Positions 35,186 through 45,613 of a stretch of DNA of 64,000 bases are shown here, piece by piece. Position numbers and translations under genes: made by a program. Source of the DNA: Cystobacter fuscus (GTDB lineage Bacteria > Myxococcota > Myxococcia > Myxococcales > Myxococcaceae). Every line of letters starts with the position of its first letter. Within the stretch, counting starts at the first letter, position 1. Location: assembly GCF_002305875.1 (NCBI RefSeq), contig NZ_CP022098.1, positions 6,448,001 through 6,512,000 of the forward strand, read 5' to 3'. The notes under the pieces are model-generated. The model did no database searches, was not told where the DNA came from, and was given only the letters and a program-made list of their open reading frames with translations.

Positions 35186-35557
35186 ATGCCCATCTACGAA
35201 TACGCCTGCAGTTCCTGCGGAAAGACGATCGACGTGCTGCAGAAGGTCAGTGACCCGACGCCCGAGTCCTGCAGGGCCTGTGGCGCCCAGAGCACGCTCA
35301 GCCGCGTCGTCAGCCGCTCCAGCTTCGTCCTCAAGGGCGGTGGCTGGTACGCCGACCTCTACGGCTCCACCAAGAAGGACGGCGGCTCGTCGTCGAGCAG
35401 CAGCAGCAGCTCGTCCTCGTCGAGCAGCTCGTCCTCGTCGAGCAGCTCGTCCTCGAGCGACAGCGCGTCCTCCTCCTCGAGCACGTCGTCGGGCGGCTCG
35501 TCGTCCTCGGGCTCCAGCGGCGCGTCCAGCGCGCCCGTGGCGGCCAAGAGCAGCTGA
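35186..35557 (+). CDS. FmdB-type zinc-ribbon protein with serine-rich tail
   Basis: 123 residues. Residues 1-45 are an FmdB/CxxC_CxxC zinc ribbon: MPIYEYACSSCGKTIDVLQK, then ESCRACG, then SRSSFVLKGGGWYADLYG. Residues about 65-115 are almost pure serine, encoded by runs of agc/tcg codons (35387-35520). The ribbon probably binds zinc and resembles short putative regulators. The serine tract is low-complexity and may be length-variable by slippage or misalignment of repeats. Ribosome site GAAAGAGG eight bases before the ATG. Confidence 0.85.
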   Translation: MPIYEYACSSCGKTIDVLQKVSDPTPESCRACGAQSTLSRVVSRSSFVLKGGGWYADLYGSTKKDGGSSSSSSSSSSSSSSSSSSSSSSSSDSASSSSSTSSGGSSSSGSSGASSAPVAAKSS

Positions 35558-35605
35558 GGGGCGGAAAAGTCGCGAGCCCGCGGGAGCGGGGGGACACTGG
35601 ATCTC

Positions 35606-35806
35606 GTGCCCTTCCCCCCCTCCAAGCGTCCACCCCGCCGCTGCGTGCTCTGTGGCCATCCCGAGTTGACCGATGCCCGTGGTCTGGGCCGTTTCCTGCT
35701 GGTGCCGGATCCCGACGGCCGCGGACCCATCTGTCCACCGCTGAAGGGTTGTGGAGAGCAGCGCTCACGACCGGACGACAATGCATCGTTGAGTTCCGGC
35801 CATTGA
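35606..35806 (+). CDS. Small cysteine-containing protein, hypothetical
   Basis: 66 residues from GTG 35606. The sequence holds a CVLCGHPEL motif and later ICPPLKGCGE, i.e. a possible four-cysteine metal-binding knuckle. The remainder is proline/arginine-rich. Spacing from the FmdB-like gene (48 bp, same direction) and a G-rich run upstream make translation plausible. No family was recognised. It could be a chance frame in G+C-rich DNA, but the paired cysteines argue for a real gene. Confidence 0.5.
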   Translation: MPFPPSKRPPRRCVLCGHPELTDARGLGRFLLVPDPDGRGPICPPLKGCGEQRSRPDDNASLSSGH

Positions 35807-35851
35807 GGTAAGGAGGGCGTCCTCACCGTAGTCCCACCGAGGTCGCTCTTC

Positions 35852-36439
35852 ATGCTCGTCTCACTGTTGGTTGCTTCCCTGTTGGCCGTCACCCCCGCGG
35901 AGTCCGCCGCGGATCCCTCCATCTCCTTCGCCCAGAGCGCCGAGGGCCGTCATGCCCGGCTGCTGGAGGGAGTGGAGCTGGCGGCCACCTTCAAGCCTTC
36001 CCAGACGCCTGCCCTGCGTCTCACGGACGCCCATCGGCTGGCGCTGGCGGACGGCCCCCTGCTGCCCCTGGACACCGGTGGCGCGGTGAGCAGCGGCACC
36101 GAGCCCGTGCTCGCGCTCGTGCTGGGTCTGCTCATCGGCTTCGGCACGGGTCACCTCATCGCCGGTGACACCAGCGGCTTCATCCTGTTCCTGGTCATCG
36201 ACGTGGCCCTCATCGTGGTGGGCAGCGTGCTGAGCGCGCTCGTGGTGCCCTGGTTCTGGGGCCTGGGCGGCCTGGGCCTGCTCGCCTCGCACATCATCCA
36301 GGGCATCGACGCCTACCAGAAGGCGGGCGGTGGCCGCATCGTCGAGGAGACGCGCAAGCGCGCGGTGCTCGTGGCGGACGTCACGGGTGGCCGCGAGGCT
36401 CCCCGGGTCACCACCCGGGCCTTCGCCTTCTCCTTCTGA
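35852..36439 (+). CDS. Exported/membrane protein of unknown function
   Basis: 195 residues. A signal peptide (MLVSLLVASLLAVTPAESA), a short periplasmic part, then three hydrophobic segments (ALVLGLLIGFGTGHLIAG; FILFLVIDVALIVVGSVLSALVV; FWGLGGLGLLASHIIQGIDAY) and a basic tail. The glycine-rich helices and the IDAYQKA end resemble small TM2-like envelope proteins, but no specific function follows. Followed 15 bp later by a lipoprotein gene, probably the same operon. Confidence 0.72.
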   Translation: MLVSLLVASLLAVTPAESAADPSISFAQSAEGRHARLLEGVELAATFKPSQTPALRLTDAHRLALADGPLLPLDTGGAVSSGTEPVLALVLGLLIGFGTGHLIAGDTSGFILFLVIDVALIVVGSVLSALVVPWFWGLGGLGLLASHIIQGIDAYQKAGGGRIVEETRKRAVLVADVTGGREAPRVTTRAFAFSF

Positions 36440-36454
36440 CGCGAGGCCCCTTCC

Positions 36455-37183
36455 ATGACACGACGCCTCGCTCTGTCCCTGCTCCTCCCCGTGCTCGCCA
36501 CGGCCTGCGTGAGCCAGACCAAGCTCAGCGCGGAGGACCGCACGGCGCTCCAGCATGACCTGACCACGGGCCCGGCGGCGGTGCGCCACCTGAAGACCTC
36601 CAGCTACATCACCCCCTTCTTCGGGGACGCCTCCAAGCGGCTGCTGACGCCCTACCCTCCCGAGGAGGTGCGTCTGCTCAACGACACCCAGGGCAAACCC
36701 ATCAACCCCGGCCCGGTGCAGGCCCTGGTGCCCGCCGGCACCCCGGTGCGGGTGACCCAGGTGGAGTTCCCCACGTCCTGGACCATGGCGGAGCGGGTGC
36801 TGTACTCGCCCCGCACCCAGCCCTGGGTCTACCTGGACGTGGAAGGCGCGCCCGGCTCGCCCGTCATCCTCGTGCTCCGGCCGGGGCTCGACAAGAAGGA
36901 GGATCTGCTGGCGGAGCTGGATCGCCACCTGCCACCGCAGGAGCCGCGCCTGGCCAAGCTCCCGGCGCGCTTCCAGGACGCCATCAAGCAGAAGCGGGTG
37001 CTGGAGAACATGCCCGAGGCGGCGGTGGAGATGTCCTGGGGTCCTCCCGAGAGCATCCGCCGCACGATGGAGGGCCAGCGGGTGAACCAGGAGTGGATCT
37101 ACCCCGGTGGCAAGCGGCGGGTGTTCCTCGCCGACGGCGTCGTGTCCCGCGTCGAAGAGGGGAAGCCGGACGCGGCGAAGTAG
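36455..37183 (+). CDS. Lipoprotein of unknown function
   Basis: 242 residues with a lipoprotein signal (RRLALSLLLPVLATAC). The mature part contains DRTALQHDLTTGPAAVRHL, a central beta-rich region (PVQALVPAGTPVRVTQVEFP) and a C-terminal segment MSWGPPESIRRTMEGQRVNQEWIYPGGKRRVFLADG, the kind of element seen in BamE-like or SmpA-like small lipoproteins. That similarity is weak and no family is claimed. It is preceded by the small membrane protein gene at 15 bp. Downstream it converges with the dehydrogenase gene across a hairpin. Confidence 0.72.
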   Translation: MTRRLALSLLLPVLATACVSQTKLSAEDRTALQHDLTTGPAAVRHLKTSSYITPFFGDASKRLLTPYPPEEVRLLNDTQGKPINPGPVQALVPAGTPVRVTQVEFPTSWTMAERVLYSPRTQPWVYLDVEGAPGSPVILVLRPGLDKKEDLLAELDRHLPPQEPRLAKLPARFQDAIKQKRVLENMPEAAVEMSWGPPESIRRTMEGQRVNQEWIYPGGKRRVFLADGVVSRVEEGKPDAAK

Positions 37184-37202
37184 GCCCGGCTCCCCCGTCC
37201 GT

Positions 37203-37231
37203 TCGCGCCGTCACCTCCGGGGGCGGCGCGA
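37203..37231. terminator. Inverted repeat between convergent genes
   Basis: TCGCGCCG (37203-37210) pairs perfectly with CGGCGCGA (37224-37231) around a 13-base loop, between the lipoprotein gene ending at 37183 and the dehydrogenase gene ending at 37239. No T-tract follows on either strand, so it may be a weak bidirectional terminator. Confidence 0.35.
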
Positions 37232-37238
37232 GCGGGCT

Positions 37239-38546
<1,308 letters not shown>

Positions 38547-38588
38547 GAACACCCCTCCTCGAGTCGAAAGCTCGAAGGGAGGTGGTGA

Positions 38589-39326
38589 CTACCGGCGGCG
38601 GCGTCCACCCCCACCGCCCCCGCGGCGCTGATGCTTGCCGGAAGCACGGGCCGCCTGGGCCTCGCCGGGACGCGTGAGCCGGGGCAGCTCGCCGGCCATG
38701 ACGGGATGGAAGTCGCCCGCCAGCAGGGCCGCCACGAGCTGCTCCTGTGTCTGGATGGGCGTCTTGAAGAAGGTGGCGCCGTAGCCCACCTCGTCCACCG
38801 TGGCGCGCGCGTCACTGCCACCCGTGCAGGGCACCTTGAGTGCCTCGGCGGCTTCCACCGCCAGGTCGTTCGCCGTCTGCTTCACGCGGGCGTTGTACCC
38901 CTCCACCGCGCACACCAGCCCGCTCAGCGAGCGCACGTAGTCCATGGCCGGGTGGTTCGAGTCCCGATCATACGGCCGCGCCGCGACGATGGCCGCGCCG
39001 AGCGAGCGCACCTTGGGCAGGCACTCGGCGGCGCTCCACGGCTTCTCGCGGTTGCTGCCCCACAGCTGCACCGGCTCGGGGGCGTTCTCCGGCTTCGGGA
39101 AGAAGCACAGGTACTGCCCACGGTCGGTGATGAGCTCCAGGCCGACGAAGACCTTCACCCGGGCCTTGGCTCCGATCTCGAACAGCTCGTCGCATCCGTC
39201 CTGGGTGTTGGTCTCCGTGAAGGCCACTCCATCCAGGCCGAACATCGCGGCGCGATCCAGGACCGCGCGCGGGTCCAGGTCACAGTCCTTGGACAGGTAG
39301 GAATGCGCGTGCAAATCGATGAGCAT
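38589..39326 (-). CDS. PHP-domain metal-dependent phosphoesterase-like protein
   Basis: 245 residues. The N-terminal PHP signature is IDLHAHSYLSKDCDLDP with metal-binding His residues, then VAFTETNTQDG (where many relatives have TDH or TEHN). It has FVGLELIT, an internal VAARPYDRD and a late GGSDARATVDEVG corresponding to the last metal motif. The final 25 residues are a glycine/arginine-rich run (38590-38660) that could bind nucleic acid. Probably hydrolyses a phosphoester; substrate unknown. Related proteins include PHP-type phosphatases such as YciV. Confidence 0.85.
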   Translation of the reverse strand: MLIDLHAHSYLSKDCDLDPRAVLDRAAMFGLDGVAFTETNTQDGCDELFEIGAKARVKVFVGLELITDRGQYLCFFPKPENAPEPVQLWGSNREKPWSAAECLPKVRSLGAAIVAARPYDRDSNHPAMDYVRSLSGLVCAVEGYNARVKQTANDLAVEAAEALKVPCTGGSDARATVDEVGYGATFFKTPIQTQEQLVAALLAGDFHPVMAGELPRLTRPGEAQAARASGKHQRRGGGGGGRRRR

Positions 39327-39392
39327 GGGCGCCGCTCCCTAACAGGCTCCCGTGGGAGCTGTCGAGCCTCGGCGCACCCCGCCCCGACCGAT

Positions 39393-39668
39393 TCAGGCGA
39401 ACGCGTAGCCCTGGATGCCCGACTGCTTCACCTGGGTGTTGCGCTCCTCGTGGGTGCGGATGAGGTAGCCCATCAGCATCAGCGACGAGGTGTTCTCCAG
39501 CACTCGCGAGGGATCCTTGGAGATGAGGTTGGCGCTGTAGTTCAAGAAGAACTGGGCCAGATCCTCTCCTGCTTCCTTGACGATCAGCGCGTTGAGCGCG
39601 GCGGGATCCATCGTGCGGATCTCGTTGATGAAGTCGACCGCCAGGTCCTTCTTGGTCTTCACGTCCAT
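39393..39668 (-). CDS. Small conserved helical protein
   Basis: 91 residues from ATG 39668 with a G-rich run upstream. Entirely helical in appearance (KTKKDLAVDFINEIRTM, LNALIVKEAGEDLAQFFLNYSANLI, SLMLMGYLIRTHEER), no signal peptide or cysteines. No family recognised. Codon bias fits a real gene and composition is unlike the shadow frames around it. Divergent from the small gene at 39891 across a region with a good promoter and a direct repeat. Confidence 0.7.
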   Translation of the reverse strand: MDVKTKKDLAVDFINEIRTMDPAALNALIVKEAGEDLAQFFLNYSANLISKDPSRVLENTSSLMLMGYLIRTHEERNTQVKQSGIQGYAFA

Positions 39669-39792
39669 GATTTGCCCCCTTCGCCCATCCCCAACACGCC
39701 CGAAGGCCCTTCCCCCGGGCGCTACGACCACCGACTCCTGCAATCTAGGCATGCCCTTCCAAGGGGGAACCCCCGGGGGTCGCGATCACCAC

Positions 39793-39812
39793 AGGTAAGC
39801 CCAGAGGTAAGC
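39793..39812 (+). repeat. Direct repeat AGGTAAGC x2 upstream of a promoter
   Basis: AGGTAAGC occurs at 39793-39800 and again at 39805-39812, a 12-bp period, ending five bases before a TTGACA. Two half-sites one helical turn apart next to a -35 element look like an operator or activator site. Confidence 0.45.
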
Positions 39813-39816
39813 TTTT

Positions 39817-39846
39817 TTGACACCTATGGAGAGCGCGCGGTAACCT
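39817..39846 (+). promoter_or_regulatory. Candidate sigma-70-type promoter for the gene at 39891
   Basis: TTGACA at 39817-39822 and TAACCT at 39841-39846, spaced 18 bp, 45 bp before the ATG at 39891. This is the best-looking -35 box in the right half of the window. A second -10-like hexamer (TACACT) follows a few bases on. Confidence 0.45.
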
Positions 39847-39890
39847 TCCGTACACTCAGTACAAAATCACAGCGCAAGGAGTGGAAGGCG

Positions 39891-40097
39891 ATGTTCACGG
39901 GCGTGAAGGTGTTCTCCGCGACGAAGGCCAAGGAGCGAGAGGAGCTGGGCGAGAACGTGACCCGCTGGCTCAAGAGCAACTCGGATCTGGAGATCGTCGA
40001 CCGGGTCGTCTGCCAGTCCAGCGACAACGAGTTCCACTGCTACACGCTGGTCCTCTTCTACAAGCACAAGTCCCCGCCGGCACAGCCCCAGCCGTAG
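39891..40097 (+). CDS. Small conserved protein of unknown function
   Basis: 68 residues, ATG preceded by GGAAGG and AAGGAG. The sequence (FSATKAKEREELGENVTRWL, EIVDRVVCQSSDNEFHCYT, LVLFYKHK) reads as a helix followed by two or three beta strands, a compact alpha/beta fold. No family name recognised. A strong promoter candidate and a direct repeat sit just upstream, implying it is well expressed or regulated. Confidence 0.75.
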   Translation: MFTGVKVFSATKAKEREELGENVTRWLKSNSDLEIVDRVVCQSSDNEFHCYTLVLFYKHKSPPAQPQP

Positions 40098-40602
40098 TCG
40101 CCCGCTTCGTCTTTTCCTCGCCGAAGCGCGACCCGCCGCGGTCCTCCCCTCCCCTCTCTCCTTCTCCCCGGAGGGCATGTCGAGGACGCGGCTCGTATCA
40201 CCCCCTTTCTTCTCCTGGACGGACGTGGAGTCGCGAGGCCCCCGAGCTTCGTCACCGAACTCCTTCCCCGTCCCCCCTCCTGAACGACACGCGCATGGTG
40301 CTCCCGCCCGCCTGACCTGTCAAGTCTAGCGCGCGAGGTCATCTTCGAGGTCATGTCCCTCGCGTGGGGCGAGCCCCCTGTCCTGCCCTCCTTCGCCAGC
40401 AAGTCCCGCGGGCTCGGCTGCCCGCCCACGCGGCGGGGCGTGGGGCGCGAACGAAGTGACGCGCGCGGGTGGGCACCCCGCGAGGCCGTTCCTAACGTTC
40501 ACCAGCAAACGGGCCGGACGCCTGGAGCGTCCATCATCAACCCATGGTGAAAGACGGCGTCGGCATCACGACGCGGAGACCTATAAGGGGCCGCCTCCAT
40601 CT
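40098..40602. other. 505-bp intergenic region before the GlgE operon
   Basis: No convincing gene. It holds a direct repeat CGAGGTCAT at 40334-40342 and 40346-40354 (12-bp period). A perfect 7-bp hairpin, CCCACGC/GCGTGGG, lies at 40425-40431 and 40438-40444. A TATAAG hexamer at 40582-40587, close to the glgE start, is probably part of the ribosome-binding leader (TATAAGGGG) more than a -10 box. The region likely carries the operon's promoter and a structured leader. Confidence 0.45.
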
Positions 40603-42603
40603 ATGAGCGAGAGAATCGGAAGCACGGTCATCGAGAATGTGCGGCCGCAGCTGGACGCGGGCCGCTGGGCGGTGAAGCGGGTCGAGGGCGAGTCCCTCGT
40701 CGTGCAAGCGGACATCTTCAAGGAGGGACACGATGTCCTGGTGGCGGTGGTGCGCTGGAGGCAATCCGCGCCCAAGCCCCAGGCGACGCAGTGGGCCGAG
40801 GTGCCCATGGTGGCCAGGGGCAATGACTTGTGGGAGGCCTCGCTGCCGCTGCCGAGCAACGGCCGCTACGAGTACACGGTGGAGGCCTGGCCGGACTTCT
40901 TCGCGACCTGGGTGTCCGAGCTCAAGCGCAAGGTGGACGCCGGCCGCGACGTGAAGAGCGAGCTGCTCGAGGGCGCCGCGATGCTGCGCGGCCACGCCGA
41001 GCGCGCCGAGAAGGCCGGCAGTCCCGAGCACGCCCAGCGCTTCCTCGAGGCGGCGAAGCTCTTCGACGCGGGGATGAACCACCGCACCATCGCCGCGGCC
41101 ATGGACCCCACCCTGCTCCAGACGGCCTCGGCGTACGCGGACCGCTCGGTGTCCACGCGCTATGACCGGGTGCTCGAGGTCTTCGTGGACCGGGAGAAGG
41201 CCCGCTACGGCTCCTGGTACGAGTTCTTCCCGCGCTCGGCGGTGCGCGACGGGCGCACCCACGGCTCGTTCAAGGACGCGGAGAAGTGGCTGCCCTACGT
41301 GCGCGACCTGGGCTTCGACGTCATCTACCTGCCGCCGGTGCACCCCATCGGCCTCAAGGCGCGCAAGGGCAAGAACAACAGCCTCACCGCGGGCCCCGAG
41401 GACGTGGGCAGCCCCTGGGCCATCGGCGGCCCCGAGGGCGGCCACAAGGCCATCCACCCCCAGCTCGGCACGCTCGAGGACTTCGCGCGCTTCGTGAAGG
41501 AGGCCAACGCCCACGGCATCGAGATCGCCATGGATCTGGCCTACCAGTGCTCGCCGGACCACCCCTACGTGAAGGAACACCCCGAGTGGTTCCTCCACCG
41601 GCCCGACGGCACCATCAAGACGGCGGAGAACCCGCCCAAGCGCTACGAGGACATCGTCAACTTCGACTGGCTCGGCCCCGCGCGCGACACGCTGTGGCCC
41701 GAGCTCAAGTCCGTCGTCATGCACTGGGTGAACCTGGGCGTGCGCATCTTCCGCGTGGACAACCCGCACACCAAGCCCCTGCAGTTCTGGGCGTGGATGA
41801 TCCGCGAGGTGCAGACCGAGCGCCCCGACGTCGTCTTCCTCGCCGAGGCGTTCACCCGCCCCAAGGTGATGAAGGCCCTGGCCAGGCTCGGCTTCCAGCA
41901 GTCGTACACCTACTTCACCTGGCGCAACTTCAAGCAGGAGATGGAGGAGTACCTCGAGGAGATCACGAGCCCGCCCGTGTCCGACTACATGCGCGGCAAC
42001 CTCTGGCCCAACACGCCGGACATCCTCCCCGAGTTCCTCCAGCGCAGCGGTCCCCCGGGCTTCCGGCTGCGCGCCGCCATGGCCGCCACGCTCTCCAGCG
42101 TCTGGGGCATGTACTGTGGCTACGAGTTCTGTGACGGCACCCCCGTGGCGCCGGGCAAGGAGGAGTACCTCGACTCGGAGAAGTACCAGCTCAAGGTCTG
42201 GGATCCGGATCAGCCCGGCAACATCCGCGACTACATCGCCCGGCTCAACGGCATCCGCCAGCGCCACCGCGCCTTCCAGCTCTACGACAACCTGCGCTTC
42301 TTCCGCTCGGAGAACGACCAGGTGATGGCGTACCTCAAGCGCACCCCGGACGGCACGAGCCAGGTGCTGGTGGCGGTGAGCTTCGATCCCTACAACGCGC
42401 AGGAATCCGTGCTGCACGTGCCCCTGGAGGAGCTGGGGATTGCCCCCGACGAGACCTTCCAGGTGCATGAGTTGATGACGGATACGCGCGGCTTGTGGCA
42501 AGGACCCACGGCGCACGTGCGACTCACGCCCGAGCAGCCCGCGTCGATCTGGGCCGTCTACCGCTTCCGTCGCAGTGAGCACGCGTTCGACTACTACGAA
42601 TAA
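40603..42603 (+). CDS. glgE: Alpha-1,4-glucan:maltose-1-phosphate maltosyltransferase GlgE
   Basis: 666 residues. It adds maltosyl units from maltose-1-phosphate to growing alpha-1,4-glucan (GH13_3). N-terminal beta domain and helical insert (residues 1-205) are followed by [12 protein letters not shown]. The catalytic barrel has nucleophile Asp386 ([10 protein letters not shown]) and acid Glu415 (FLAEAFTRP), close to the known positions in Streptomyces GlgE. GlgE-specific stretches [21 protein letters not shown] and [15 protein letters not shown] are present. First gene of glgE-treS-mak-glgB; treS begins 17 bp after its stop. The start at 40603 has AAGGGG upstream. Confidence 0.97.
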   Translation: MSERIGSTVIENVRPQLDAGRWAVKRVEGESLVVQADIFKEGHDVLVAVVRWRQSAPKPQATQWAEVPMVARGNDLWEASLPLPSNGRYEYTVEAWPDFFATWVSELKRKVDAGRDVKSELLEGAAMLRGHAERAEKAGSPEHAQRFLEAAKLFDAGMNHRTIAAAMDPTLLQTASAYADRSVSTRYDRVLEVFVDREKARYGSWYEFFPRSAVRDGRTHGSFKDAEKWLPYVRDLGFDVIYLPPVHPIGLKARKGKNNSLTAGPEDVGSPWAIGGPEGGHKAIHPQLGTLEDFARFVKEANAHGIEIAMDLAYQCSPDHPYVKEHPEWFLHRPDGTIKTAENPPKRYEDIVNFDWLGPARDTLWPELKSVVMHWVNLGVRIFRVDNPHTKPLQFWAWMIREVQTERPDVVFLAEAFTRPKVMKALARLGFQQSYTYFTWRNFKQEMEEYLEEITSPPVSDYMRGNLWPNTPDILPEFLQRSGPPGFRLRAAMAATLSSVWGMYCGYEFCDGTPVAPGKEEYLDSEKYQLKVWDPDQPGNIRDYIARLNGIRQRHRAFQLYDNLRFFRSENDQVMAYLKRTPDGTSQVLVAVSFDPYNAQESVLHVPLEELGIAPDETFQVHELMTDTRGLWQGPTAHVRLTPEQPASIWAVYRFRRSEHAFDYYE

Positions 42604-42620
42604 GGCCAAGGCCCCCACCC

Positions 42621-44275
<1,655 letters not shown>

Positions 44276-44279
<4 letters not shown>

Positions 44280-45613
44280 CGGCACCGATCGATCTGACGA
44301 AGCTCCCGGACTACCTGCGCGGCCAGCGCTGGTTCGCGGGCAAGGCCTGGCCCATCAAGTCCGTGTCCACCGTGGACAACGCCACCGTGCCGCTGCCCGG
44401 CGGTCGCGCCTTCACCCTGGCGGTGGTGGAGGTCGTCTACGAGCTGGGCTCGCCCGAGCGCTACCTGCTGCCCGTGCTCCCCTCCGACGAGGGCGTGAAG
44501 GACGCCTTCGAGGACGTGGAGGTGCTGCGCGCCCTCTTCCAGCTCATCCGCGAGAAGCGCGAGCTGCCCAGCGCCTCCGGCAAGCTGGTGGGCGAGTGGC
44601 TCGACACGCCCGAGGGGCTCATCGCCCTGCCCTCTCCCCTGCCCGTGCGCCGGCTGCAGGTGGAGCAGAGCAACACCTCGGTGGTGGTGGGCGAGCAGCT
44701 CATCCTCAAGGTCATCCGCAAGCTCGAGGCCGGCATCAACCCCGAGTACGAGGTGGGCCGCTTCCTGGCGACCCGGACGTCCTTCCGCGCCACGCCCACC
44801 CTGCTCGGCGCGTTGCAGTCCGAGGGGCCCGCGGGCGCCACGCTCGCCGTGGTGCACCGCTTCATCCCCGACGTCACCGACGGCTGGCGCTACACCCTGG
44901 ACTGCTTCCGCCAGGGCGCGCGCCTGTCGGACACGTTCCTCGCGGACCTGCGCGTGCTCGGCGAGCGCCTGGGTCAATTGCACCACGCGCTCGCCTCCAG
45001 CACGGATGATCCGGCGTTCGCCCCCGAGCCCCTGCTCGCCGAGGACGTGCAGCGCTGGAGCGCCTCCATCGTGGGGGAGATGGGCGTGACGCTCAGCCAG
45101 GCGGCGCGCCACTCGCCCGAGCTGGAGAACCGCCGCGAGGATCTCATCGGCCACGCCCGGCAGCTCGCGCACGTGCCGCCCTCGGGGCAGAAGATCCGCA
45201 TCCATGGCGACCTGCACCTGGGCCAGGTGCTGCGCTCGGGAGGCGACTGGCTCCTGTTCGACTTCGAGGGCGAGCCGGGCCGCAGCTTCGCCCAGCGGCG
45301 CGAGAAGTACTCGGCGCTGCGGGACGTGGCGGGCATGCTGCGCTCCTTCGACTACGCCGAGGCCACGGTGCGGCTGGAGGGTCAGCCCGAGGGAGAGCGA
45401 CTCGCCCCCGCGCGCCAGGCCTTCCTGGAGGGCTACCGCGCGGCCACCGCCGGGGCGGCCTTCCTGCCGCAGAGCGAGGCGAGCTTCACCGCGATGCTGG
45501 GGGCCTTCGAGCTGGAGAAGATGCTCTACGAAGTGCGCTACGAGCTACAGAACCGGCCGGACTGGGTGCGTATCCCCGTCCAGGCCCTGATGAGGATGGA
45601 GGTCCGCAAGTGA
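44276..45613 (+). CDS. mak: Maltokinase (Mak/Pep2)
   Basis: 445 residues. Phosphorylates maltose to maltose-1-phosphate, the donor for GlgE. The N-terminal cap ([13 protein letters not shown]) is the family hallmark. The kinase part has a Lys in [23 protein letters not shown] and the catalytic loop [11 protein letters not shown], and the metal-binding Asp lies in LLFDFEGEP. These correspond to an aminoglycoside-phosphotransferase-like fold. The ATG overlaps the treS stop (ATGA) and its own stop overlaps the glgB start, giving tight translational coupling within the operon. Confidence 0.94.
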
